Shown in pieces: positions 40,164 to 48,392 of a DNA stretch of 64,000 nt (its first letter is position 1; each line of letters starts with the position of its first letter). Source of the DNA: Paludisphaera mucosa (GTDB taxonomy: Bacteria > Planctomycetota > Planctomycetia > Isosphaerales > Isosphaeraceae); NCBI RefSeq assembly GCF_029589435.1, contig NZ_JARRAG010000002.1, positions 2,790,001-2,854,000 on the forward strand, written 5' to 3'. The notes below the pieces were generated by a model that did not search any database, was not told the DNA's origin, and saw only the letters and a program-made list of their open reading frames with translations. The translations under genes and the position numbers were made by a program.

Positions 40164-40673
40164 ATGGGAAACATGCGGGATGGTCGGTCGTGGTTCGCGC
40201 GCGGGCTCGCCGCCGCCGCGGCGCTCGTCGTCGGCACGGTCGCGATGGCCGTCGACGACGGCGGCAAGAAGGCCGAGGCGCCCACCTGCGCCTGCTGCGC
40301 CGCGAAGGCCGGCGGGTTGTCGGGGATCTGGACGGGAGAGTACAAGTATTCGGAAGGCTCGGGGCAGCGGCCCGTCGCCTTCACCGCCTTCCTCTTCCAG
40401 CAAGGCGACCGGATCAAGGCCGAGATCAAGGAAGCCAACACCTTCGGCGACGACCGATCCCCCTGGCTCCACGCGACGGTCGAGGGCCGCTACGACGAGG
40501 CGGAGCGGGCGCTCAACTTCACCAAGACTTACGACGGCACGGCCGGCGTCAGCCACGAAGTCGTCTACAAGGGCGTGGTCGACTCGGAAGGTTCGCGGGT
40601 CGTCGAGGGGACCTGGGACGTCAGCGGCACCCAGGGGACGTTCACGATGAGGCGCAAGGCCTCGTCGGATTGA
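40164..40673 (+). CDS. Secreted hypothetical protein
   Basis: 169 residues with AAGGAG before the ATG at 40164. A signal peptide (WFARGLAAAAALVVGTVAMA) leads into a short Cys motif (CACC, ~37-40) and a beta-rich domain (GIWTGEYKYSEGSGQRPVAFTAFLFQQGDRIKAEI...GTWDVSGTQGTFTMRR), similar in style to lipocalin-like or ricin-independent small beta barrels. No named family. Probably periplasmic. Confidence 0.75.
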   Translation: MGNMRDGRSWFARGLAAAAALVVGTVAMAVDDGGKKAEAPTCACCAAKAGGLSGIWTGEYKYSEGSGQRPVAFTAFLFQQGDRIKAEIKEANTFGDDRSPWLHATVEGRYDEAERALNFTKTYDGTAGVSHEVVYKGVVDSEGSRVVEGTWDVSGTQGTFTMRRKASSD

Positions 40674-40799
40674 TCGCGGGCCGCCGGGGGTCGGCCGGTG
40701 CGGGTTGCGTCGGGCCCGACGCTCTGCTCCAATGACTCCCGGCCGGCCGCGGCCCGGACGTCGGGCCCGGCCGGAATTCGACCTGCCGGGAGCCCGACC

Positions 40800-41966
40800 T
40801 TGAGCCTTTCCTTCCTCCTCCGCGCGTGGCCGGCGGTCGCATTCCTGGCCGTCGTCTGGTCCTTCGGGGGCCGGCCGGCCGTCGCGGCCGACCTGCCGAC
40901 GATCCTGCTGACCGGCTTCGAGCCGTTCGGCAAGGAGAAGCCGCCGAACCCCTCGTGGGAGGGGATCAAGGCGCTCGACGGCCGCGAGTGGAACGGCTTC
41001 CGGCTCGTCGCCCGCCAGCTCCCCGTCGTCTGGGACGAGCCATTGAAGCGGGTCGAGGCCCTCGTCGCCGAGCTGCACCCCGCGGCCGTCTTCGCGTTCG
41101 GCCAGGGGCGCAAGGACGCCTTCACGGTCGAGGGCCTGGCGCGTCGGGATCGCTGGCCCTTCCCGGACGAGTCGGGCGCGAAGCCCAGGGCGCCGGCCAT
41201 CGCCGACGGCCCGCTCGCGTTCCTCGCCACGTCCGACGTCGAGCGGCTCGTCAAGACGCTCGCCGCCAAGGGCCAGCCTGTCCGGCTCTCCGACGACGCC
41301 GGCCGCTATCTCTGCGAGGAGTTGCTCTACAGCCTCGAATACCTCAAAAAGGCGGGCAAGATCCGCGGGCCCGTCCTCTTCTGCCACGTCCCGCCGCTGG
41401 GCGTCAAGTTGAAGGATGAGGTCGTGGACGCCGCGCGCGTCGAGAAATTCGTCCTGGACGTCCTCGACGCCTGGCGCGAGATCGACGGCGACGCATCCCG
41501 GCCGAAGCCCGAGGCGGCCGTCCGATCCGACGCCGTCGTCCGGCCCGTCGCCTTCCGCATCCAGGCCCCGGCGGCCGATGCGACGGCCCGCGAGAAGGAG
41601 GCCCGAGCCTTCGTCGAGCGCTACTTCAAGGTCTGGTCGGACCGCGACATGGACGGCTACGACGACTGCTTCATGACCGACGCCTCGATCCAGCACATCG
41701 ACGGCCAGGGCCAGCTTTTCACCATCCCCCGTCCCCGTTTCGTCGCCAGCCAGCGCGACGCCCACCGACGCTCGCCGAGTCGCATGATCGAGGTCCCCGA
41801 GTCGATCGAGATCCGCTTCGAGCAGGAACTCGCCCGCGCGGTGGTCTACTGGAAGTTGACCGCCGGGGACCGAGTCCAGAAAGGCTATGACCACTTCACC
41901 CTGCGGCGGGACCGCGGCCGATGGCGGATCGTCAACCTGCTTTTCTACTCCACCGACGAGGAGTGA
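40800..41966 (+). CDS. Exported pyroglutamyl-peptidase I (C15) fused to SnoaL-like domain
   Basis: 388 residues from a TTG at 40800 with GGGAG upstream; no ATG fits. A signal peptide (SFLLRAWPAVAFLAVVWSF) precedes a peptidase C15 domain (~32-235): ILLTGFEPFGKEKPPNPSWEG, Glu in AFTVEGLAR, Cys in DDAGRYLCEELLY and His in VLFCHVPPLG, the full Glu-Cys-His set. C15 enzymes remove N-terminal pyroglutamate. Residues ~260-388 form a SnoaL/DUF4440-like barrel (AFVERYFKVWSDRDMDGYDDCFMTDASIQHIDGQG). Export of C15 is unusual, since the family is normally cytoplasmic. Confidence 0.87.
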   Translation: MSLSFLLRAWPAVAFLAVVWSFGGRPAVAADLPTILLTGFEPFGKEKPPNPSWEGIKALDGREWNGFRLVARQLPVVWDEPLKRVEALVAELHPAAVFAFGQGRKDAFTVEGLARRDRWPFPDESGAKPRAPAIADGPLAFLATSDVERLVKTLAAKGQPVRLSDDAGRYLCEELLYSLEYLKKAGKIRGPVLFCHVPPLGVKLKDEVVDAARVEKFVLDVLDAWREIDGDASRPKPEAAVRSDAVVRPVAFRIQAPAADATAREKEARAFVERYFKVWSDRDMDGYDDCFMTDASIQHIDGQGQLFTIPRPRFVASQRDAHRRSPSRMIEVPESIEIRFEQELARAVVYWKLTAGDRVQKGYDHFTLRRDRGRWRIVNLLFYSTDEE

Positions 41967-41969
41967 CCG

Positions 41970-41982
41970 AGGCCGGCGGCCT
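41970..41982. terminator. Small hairpin between convergent genes
   Basis: AGGCC-GGC-GGCCT followed by TTTCC lies in the 21-base gap between the C15 fusion gene and the GH5-like gene. Confidence 0.4.
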
Positions 41983-41987
41983 TTCCG

Positions 41988-43127
41988 TCAGGGGACCACG
42001 ACTTCCAGACGCGAATCGGCCGGGGCGAGGGCGCGTAACCGCTTGAGCCATGCGGCGGTGACGGCGTGCGGCAGGTCGGCGGCCTGCTCGCATTCGGGGA
42101 TGGTCCGGCCCCAGTAGAAGCTGATCCAGCCGTCGACGTGGGCCCTGGAGCGATCGAGGAAGGTCTCGGTCTCCTCCAGGCTGGCGCCCAGGGGGAAGAT
42201 CTCCTCGATGACCAGCGGCTTGCCGACCTCGTAGACCTTGAGCGCCTCGAGCGTCTCGTCGAGCTTGCCGGCCTTGGGATAAAAATGGACGGCCACGAAG
42301 TCGAGCGGCTTGCCGACCTCGGGGTCCTGGAAAAGCGGCTTCGCCCCCTTGAACACCTGCGCCCAGGGGATCTCGCCCACGGTGATCGGGCGTCGATCGT
42401 CCACTTCCTTGATGGCGGACGACAGCCGCTTGACCCAGGCCCCGGCAATTTGTTCGTTCGTCCGGCCCTTGACGTCGATCGTCAGGCGCTGGACGAAGTG
42501 CATGTCGCCCAGCGGCTCGCCGGGGAGCCAGTCCTTCTCGTCCTCGCCGCCCGACGCGATGGGCTCGTTCATCAGGTCGTAGCAGAAGACGGCCGGGCTG
42601 TCCTTGCAGACCCCGGCGACCGCCTTCCAGAAGACGGCCTGCGCGTCCCAGCGGGCGGCCTCGTCCAGCGCGTCGTACCAGACCGGGACGTCCTTCTCGT
42701 GGTAGCAGCCCAGGCCGGTGACGTCGAGGTACAGCCGGGTCGACTCCGCAAGCCTGATCAGGTCGCCCAGCCGCTTGAGGCTCCCCTCGTCGGCCGCGTC
42801 GGCGGATTTCAGGAACCTGCCCGTCTGCAGGTGGATCCGGACGACGTTCGCGCCCAGGTCCTTGATCTCGCGGAAATCCTCGACGACCTTGGCCCATTCG
42901 TCGGCCCAGTAGTCTTCGAGCAGTCGCCCGGCGTCGTCGTGGTCGTAGTTCACGCCCCACAGGACGAACCGACGATTCGAACCGTCGAGGACGAAATGCT
43001 TGCGGTCCTCGCTTACCCGGATCCGCGCCAACGGCGATTTTTCGGGACCCTCTCCTCGCGTCTGCGCCGTCGTTGCGAGGCAGGTCGCGGCGAGGATCGC
43101 CAGGGCGGCGAGGCGTCGGTCGGGCAT
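41988..43127 (-). CDS. Secreted GH5-like glycoside hydrolase
   Basis: 379 residues from the ATG at 43127, with a signal peptide (RRLAALAILAATCLATTAQTRG). A (beta/alpha)8 barrel of the GH5/cellulase superfamily is seen: FVLWGVNYDHDDAG, LGANVVRIHLQTGRFL, CYDLMNEPIA with acid/base Glu188, DFVAVHFYPKAG, and LVIEEIFPLG holding the nucleophile (Glu308 or Glu309). The enzyme should cleave a beta-glycan such as glucan or mannan; specificity is not readable. It follows the large flavoprotein gene by 22 bases and is probably co-transcribed. Confidence 0.85.
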   Translation of the reverse strand: MPDRRLAALAILAATCLATTAQTRGEGPEKSPLARIRVSEDRKHFVLDGSNRRFVLWGVNYDHDDAGRLLEDYWADEWAKVVEDFREIKDLGANVVRIHLQTGRFLKSADAADEGSLKRLGDLIRLAESTRLYLDVTGLGCYHEKDVPVWYDALDEAARWDAQAVFWKAVAGVCKDSPAVFCYDLMNEPIASGGEDEKDWLPGEPLGDMHFVQRLTIDVKGRTNEQIAGAWVKRLSSAIKEVDDRRPITVGEIPWAQVFKGAKPLFQDPEVGKPLDFVAVHFYPKAGKLDETLEALKVYEVGKPLVIEEIFPLGASLEETETFLDRSRAHVDGWISFYWGRTIPECEQAADLPHAVTAAWLKRLRALAPADSRLEVVVP

Positions 43128-43149
43128 CAAGCGAGTCCTCCAGGTCGGA

Positions 43150-46100
43150 TCACCGCTGGGTCGTCAGCGTCGCAGCCGGCGCCGGCGGCGCGGGCCTGGC
43201 GGCCGAGAGTCGCGAGCGGTGTCCCAGCGTGTGCAGACATTCGTCGATCCAGAGCTTCGTCAGCTTCTCCTGGACGCTGTTCTGGGAGAGGCGGCTGCGC
43301 AGGGCGTCGAACCTCACGTGGTCGAGCGGCTGGTCCTGGTTGAAGCACGAGAAGACGACCGTCTCGACGCCGGTCGCCGGGTCCTGGTGCGTCTGGAGGC
43401 ACTGGGCGCAGATCTCCTTCATCATGCACTGCATCGGCGAGTTGATGCTGCCGATGGCGTGGTGCCCGGGCTTCAAAAACGGCCTCAGGACGCCGTGCCG
43501 CGCCTGCTGGACGCCGCGCATCATCGCGTCCGAGCCGATGACGACGAGACGGTCGGCCTGATCCAGGGGGATCTCGACATCGCCCAGGTCGCCCCGGGCG
43601 TACGCGGCCATCGCCTCCACGATGTTGCCCACGAACGAACGGTCCTGGACCCGCGCGGGGGTGAACCCGGGGGCCTCGTCCGAGCACCAGGTGACGATGT
43701 CGGCGGCCTTCTCGATCTCCTCGACCTTGTAGCGGTCGATGAGCTTCTTGTAGCCGGCGAAGTAGATCACCCGCGACCCCGCGGCCCGCAGCGCCTGGCC
43801 GATCGAGAAGAGCACCGCGTTGCCGAGGCCGCCGCCGACGAGCAGGACCGTCTCCCGGCCCGGCGTCTCGGTGGGCGCGCCCGTTGGGCCCATCAGGCAG
43901 ATCGGCTCGCCCGGCTTCAGCAACGCGCACAGGTCGGACGAGCCGCCCATCTCCAGGACGATCGTCGAGAGCAGGCCGCGATCGTGGTCGACCGACGCCC
44001 CGGTCAGCGCCAGGGCCTCCATCGCCAGGATCGTCCCCCCCGTCCGCGCGGCCAGGGTCTCGAAGTTCTGGAGGCGGTAGAACTGGCCCGGCCGGAACGC
44101 CCGTGCGGCGATCGGCGCCCGCACGACGATCTCGACGATGTTGGGCGTGAGCCGGACGACCTCGTGCACGACGGTCCGCAGCTCGTCGTTGAGCCGATCC
44201 ACCAGCGCCTCGGGCGTGGGGGCCGTCGGCTCGACGCGGGCGAGCATGCGCGAGACGACCGGGTAGCCCTGCTTGGCGCTCCCCATGGCCTTGACGACGT
44301 TGCCGGCGAAAGACGGGTGCAGGTCGCCGAAGAAGCTCATCGCCCGGCCGTCGGGCCGGATCGACATGAGGACCCGGACCGTCCCCGGCTTGGAGATCGG
44401 CTCTGGCTTGGCGGGCTGGCCGTCCTCGTCGAGGGCCCGGAAATAGCGGCCGTCGACCTGGACGTTGTGCGCGTCCTCGCGGGCCAGGACCGTGTTGGGC
44501 TGGGTGCCCGCGGCGACCAGGATCGTCCGGGCCGGGAGCACCACGTCGTCGCCCTCGGCCGTCGGCCGTCCCGTCGCCTCGTCGAGCCGCAGCTTCCGTA
44601 GCCGCAGCGCGCGGGCGGTGCCCGTGGCGTCGAGTTCGACCTCTTCGGGAACGAGCAGCTCCGCGAACCGGATGCCTTCCTCGAACGCCTTCGTGATCTC
44701 CTCGTGGTTGAGCGTATAGCTCGGCGCATCGACGAGTCGACGGCGGTAGGCGACGGTCACGCCTCCCCAGGCGTTGAGCAGGTCGATCAGCCGCGGGGCC
44801 CGCCCCTCCGCCGACGCCGCCCGTCGTTCGGCCCGGATCGCCCGCCCATGTTCCAGGAACTCGGCGGCCACCTCCGCCTCGTCGCCGATCCACCGCGAAC
44901 GGACGTGGTCCTCGCCGTGGGCCCGCGTCAGGTCCTCGTACCGGTGCAGGAACTTCTCGACCTGGACGACGTAATAGGCGAGCGATTCCGTCGCCGTGTC
45001 GATGGCGGTCAGGCCGCCGCCGATCACCACGATCGGCATCCTTATCTGGAGGTTGGCCAGCGACTCCGACTTGGCCGCGCCGGTGAGTTGGAGCGCCATG
45101 AGGAAGTCGGACGCCTGCCGCACCCCGCGGGCCAGGCCGTTCTTCATCGGGATGACCGTCGGCCGCCCCGCCCCCATGCAGAGCGCGATGTGGTCGAACC
45201 CCATGTCGAACGCGTCGTCGACTGTCAGCGTCCCGCCGAATCGGACTCCGCCGAACATCGCGAACTCGGCCCGGCGTTCGAGGAGCAATCGGATGATCTT
45301 CAGGAAGTTCTTGTTCCAGCGGACGGTGATCCCGTACTCGGCCACCCCGCCGAACCCGGCCATCACGCGGCGGTCGAGCAGCTCGTAGATCGTCGTCACA
45401 TCGACGATCGGCTCGAACGGGACGCGGCGGCCGTACGGATCCACGCCCGAGACCGCCTCGGGAAGGGGCTCGATCTTAAGGCCGTCGACGGCGACCACGG
45501 CATGACCGTCGTTCATCAGGTGGTGGGCCAGGGTGAACCCCGCCGGGCCGAGGCCGACGATCAGGACCTTGCGGCCGGTCGCCTCGCGGGGATAGGGCCG
45601 GCCGAAGTTCAGCGGGTTCCACCGGGTCAACAGGCTGTAGATCTCGAACCCCCAGGGCAGCTCCAGCACGTCCTTGAGCGTCCGGGTCTCGACCTGCGGG
45701 ATGTCGACGGGTTCCTGCTTCTGATAGATGCACGACTTCATGCAGTCGTTGCAGATGCGATGACCCGTCGCCGCGGCCATCGGGTTGTCGACCGTCACGA
45801 TCGCGAGCGCCCCGATCGGGTTGCCCTGGCCCTTGACCTGGTTCATCTCGGAGATCTTCTCCCCGACCGGGCAGCCGGCGAGGGGGACGCCGAAGACGCT
45901 CCGCTTGAACTCGCCGTTCTTCTCGCGGAGCCCCGTCGAGCAGCTGTCCTTGCCCTGGTTGTGGCACTTGATGCAGTAGCCGGCCTGGTCGAGCGCCCCC
46001 GCGAGGTCGGTCCCCGCGTCGGTGAGGTGGAAGCCGTCGCGATGGCGGACGTGCCCCCCCTCGGCCACGAACTGGACGAGGCCGGCCTCGCTTCGCTCGT

Positions 46101-46707
46101 CGTGCGGGACGAGGCGGTTCACGTCGATCTTCTGGGGGAGCTTGAAGACGACGCCTTCGCGGTGCCGGGCCCGGCCCTCGTGGGTCAGCACGGCCCATGT
46201 CGCGTATTCGGCGGCCAGCTTCAGCTCGGCCTCGTGGTCGGCCTCGGATTCCAGCCACTGCGAGACGTGCGTCGCGTAGCTCATCTCGGTCAGCGGGCCG
46301 AGCGTGAAGGCTTCCAGCTCGGCCGTCACCGTCCCGACGTCGACCTCGCGAGCCTGCTCGGGCGTCCGGCCGACGAGCTTGCGCTGGACGAACTTCCGCT
46401 TCACGGCGCGGAGCGGCGCCAGCGCGTCGTGCCGGGCCTGCAACGCCTGGAGTTCGGCCTCGATCCCTAACAGCCGGCCGACGAAGTCTTCGAGATACGG
46501 GGCCAGCTCGATCATCAGCTCCGAGGCCGACTTCGGTTCCAGCGACTCGGGGTCGCGACGCGCCGCCTCCAGGCCCTCGTGGAGCCCCGGCGCCCGCGAT
46601 TGCAGGTCGGCCAGGAATGCGGCGTCGAGCCGGAGCAACCCCTCGCGACGATAGAGATCTTCGAACGAAAGGCCGAAATGGAGGGGGCTGCGGGAGCCTG
46701 CGTGCAT
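43150..46707 (-). CDS. 1185-residue multi-domain FAD/NAD(P)-dependent oxidoreductase
   Basis: Residues 1-230 are helical with no known domain. Cys clusters follow at ~239-253 (CIKCHNQGKDSC) and ~316-325 (CNDCMKSC), similar to the Fe-S N-terminus of GltD-type proteins. Then come two Rossmann sites, KVLIVGLGPAGF (~382) and VVIGGGLTAIDT (~560), typical of a pyridine-nucleotide disulfide-type flavoprotein. The last third resembles the dihydroorotate dehydrogenase electron-transfer subunit (PyrK/ferredoxin reductase): RPGQFYRLQNFE (~868), LLVGGGLGNAVLF (~960), and a Cys-rich end (CAQC...SCFNQ, ~1097-1123). I infer a self-contained electron bifurcation-type or NAD(P)H:acceptor reductase; the physiological acceptor is unknown. 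Confidence 0.85.
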   Translation of the reverse strand: MHAGSRSPLHFGLSFEDLYRREGLLRLDAAFLADLQSRAPGLHEGLEAARRDPESLEPKSASELMIELAPYLEDFVGRLLGIEAELQALQARHDALAPLRAVKRKFVQRKLVGRTPEQAREVDVGTVTAELEAFTLGPLTEMSYATHVSQWLESEADHEAELKLAAEYATWAVLTHEGRARHREGVVFKLPQKIDVNRLVPHDERSEAGLVQFVAEGGHVRHRDGFHLTDAGTDLAGALDQAGYCIKCHNQGKDSCSTGLREKNGEFKRSVFGVPLAGCPVGEKISEMNQVKGQGNPIGALAIVTVDNPMAAATGHRICNDCMKSCIYQKQEPVDIPQVETRTLKDVLELPWGFEIYSLLTRWNPLNFGRPYPREATGRKVLIVGLGPAGFTLAHHLMNDGHAVVAVDGLKIEPLPEAVSGVDPYGRRVPFEPIVDVTTIYELLDRRVMAGFGGVAEYGITVRWNKNFLKIIRLLLERRAEFAMFGGVRFGGTLTVDDAFDMGFDHIALCMGAGRPTVIPMKNGLARGVRQASDFLMALQLTGAAKSESLANLQIRMPIVVIGGGLTAIDTATESLAYYVVQVEKFLHRYEDLTRAHGEDHVRSRWIGDEAEVAAEFLEHGRAIRAERRAASAEGRAPRLIDLLNAWGGVTVAYRRRLVDAPSYTLNHEEITKAFEEGIRFAELLVPEEVELDATGTARALRLRKLRLDEATGRPTAEGDDVVLPARTILVAAGTQPNTVLAREDAHNVQVDGRYFRALDEDGQPAKPEPISKPGTVRVLMSIRPDGRAMSFFGDLHPSFAGNVVKAMGSAKQGYPVVSRMLARVEPTAPTPEALVDRLNDELRTVVHEVVRLTPNIVEIVVRAPIAARAFRPGQFYRLQNFETLAARTGGTILAMEALALTGASVDHDRGLLSTIVLEMGGSSDLCALLKPGEPICLMGPTGAPTETPGRETVLLVGGGLGNAVLFSIGQALRAAGSRVIYFAGYKKLIDRYKVEEIEKAADIVTWCSDEAPGFTPARVQDRSFVGNIVEAMAAYARGDLGDVEIPLDQADRLVVIGSDAMMRGVQQARHGVLRPFLKPGHHAIGSINSPMQCMMKEICAQCLQTHQDPATGVETVVFSCFNQDQPLDHVRFDALRSRLSQNSVQEKLTKLWIDECLHTLGHRSRLSAARPAPPAPAATLTTQR

Positions 46708-46771
46708 CGCGATGGATTTCTGTCTTCAGAGGAGCGATCGGCGGACCCACGACAGGACCGCCCGACGCCCC

Positions 46772-46799
46772 ATTATATCGATCGTCGAGGAATTCCAAA
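46772..46799 (-). promoter_or_regulatory. Promoter for the large flavoprotein operon
   Basis: On the minus strand a perfect TATAAT (46772-46777) lies 16 bases from TTTGGA (46794-46799), 65 bases upstream of the ATG. The -35 is weak, the -10 strong. Confidence 0.5.
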
Positions 46800-46974
46800 T
46801 CACCAGTGATCGGCGCGACACGTCTGACGAAGGTTCACTGGCTTCTAGGATCCGCGAGGCCTCCTGCGATATCCTCGATGCGTTGAGGACCTCTCGGGCG
46901 AGGGCGATACCCCGGGAGGTTCGGCGCCTCGCGTCCGTCCGCGAGGGTCGGGGTCGTCGAGCAGGAGTCAGGGC

Positions 46975-48351
46975 ATGCTCAAGTTCACCGGCGCTGGACG
47001 GACCTCGAACTGCGACGGGACGACCCGTCGCGACTTCCTGCACGTCGGGACGCTGGGGGCGCTCGGCTTCGGGCTCCCTCAGTGGTTCGCGGCGCAGGCG
47101 GCCGGGGCGGTGAAGCCGGGCGCCTCCGACCGCTCGTGCATCATGATCTTCAACCTCGGCGCACCGAGCAACATGGACCTCTGGGACATGAAGCCCGACG
47201 CCCCGGCGGAGATCCGGGGGCCGTTCAAGCCGATCGCCACCAAATCGCCGGCGATCCAGTTCTCGGAGATCCTGCCCCGGCACGCCCAGATCGCCGACAA
47301 GATCTCGCTGGTGCGGTCGGTTCACCACGGCGGCGCGGCGGTGCACGACGCCGGCTGGCAGATGATGCAGACCGGCCGGCTGTTCGCGGGGGGCGTCAAC
47401 ACGCCCCACATCGGGTCGGTCGTCAGCTACATCGAAGGCCGGAAGACGGACCTGCCCCCCTTCGTGGTCCTCCCCGAGCTGATGGGACGGGGCGGCGGCA
47501 ATCTGCCGAACGGCCAGGCGGGCGGGTTCCTCGGCAAGGCGCACGACCCCTTCGCCCTCAACGCCGACCCCTCGAAGCCCGACTTCCGCGTCCCCGACCT
47601 GCTCCCCCCCAAGGAGATCGGCAGCCTCCGGCTCGACCGCCGCCGCAAGATCCGCGACCTCGTGGACGACGCGGTGACCACCTTCGAGGCGTCCGAGAAC
47701 GCCGCCCTGCTCGACGACAACTTCCAATCGGCCTTCCGCCTGATGACGAGCGCCAAGGCCCGCGAGGCGTTCGACCTGAGCAAGGAATCGACCGAGACCC
47801 GCGAACGGTACGGGATGACCCGGTTCGGCCAGTCGTGCCTGCTGGCGCGGCGGCTGATCGAGAGCGGCGTGCGGTTCGTCACCGTCAACGCGTTCCTCAC
47901 GGTCTTCGACGAGATCACCTGGGACATCCACGGCTCGAAGCCGTTCACCTCGATCGAGGGCATGCGCGACATCGTCTGCCCGATGTACGACCAGTCGTAC
48001 TCCGCGCTCGTCGAGGACCTGGACCGCCGGGGGCTGCTCGACTCGACGCTCGTCTGCAACCTCGCCGAATTCGGCCGGACGCCCCGCGTGAACCCGGCGG
48101 GAGGCCGCGACCACTGGCCGCTCTGCTTCACGGTCGGGTTCGCGGGCGGCGGCGTCCAGGGGGGCCGGGTGGTCGGGGCCAGCGACCCGATCGGGGCCGT
48201 GCCCGCGGACCGTCCCGTCGGGCCGGGTGACGTCGCCGCGACGATCTTCCACAGCCTGGGCCTTGACCTCGAAACCACGCTCCCCGGGCCCGCCGGCCGG
48301 CCCTTCCCGCTCGTCGATTTCGGCTGCCGCGAGATCCGCGAGCTGTTCTGA
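46975..48351 (+). CDS. DUF1501 protein, Tat-exported
   Basis: 458 residues; CAGGAGT precedes the ATG. The N-terminus has a twin-arginine signal (TTRRDFLHVGTLGALGFGLPQW). The DUF1501 domain, related to sulfatase/alkaline phosphatase folds, fills the rest: SCIMIFNLGAPSNMDLWDMKPDAPAEIRGPFKPI, HHGGAAVHDAGWQMMQTGR, TWDIHGSKPF and FGRTPRVNPAGGRDHWP. Almost every planctomycete genome encodes many copies next to DUF1549/DUF1553 cytochromes, as here. The reaction is unknown. It is first in a three-gene operon. Confidence 0.93.
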   Translation: MLKFTGAGRTSNCDGTTRRDFLHVGTLGALGFGLPQWFAAQAAGAVKPGASDRSCIMIFNLGAPSNMDLWDMKPDAPAEIRGPFKPIATKSPAIQFSEILPRHAQIADKISLVRSVHHGGAAVHDAGWQMMQTGRLFAGGVNTPHIGSVVSYIEGRKTDLPPFVVLPELMGRGGGNLPNGQAGGFLGKAHDPFALNADPSKPDFRVPDLLPPKEIGSLRLDRRRKIRDLVDDAVTTFEASENAALLDDNFQSAFRLMTSAKAREAFDLSKESTETRERYGMTRFGQSCLLARRLIESGVRFVTVNAFLTVFDEITWDIHGSKPFTSIEGMRDIVCPMYDQSYSALVEDLDRRGLLDSTLVCNLAEFGRTPRVNPAGGRDHWPLCFTVGFAGGGVQGGRVVGASDPIGAVPADRPVGPGDVAATIFHSLGLDLETTLPGPAGRPFPLVDFGCREIRELF

Positions 48352-48392
48352 CCGACCCGCCCGACCGCCCACCAGCCGAGGTGATCCGGATC

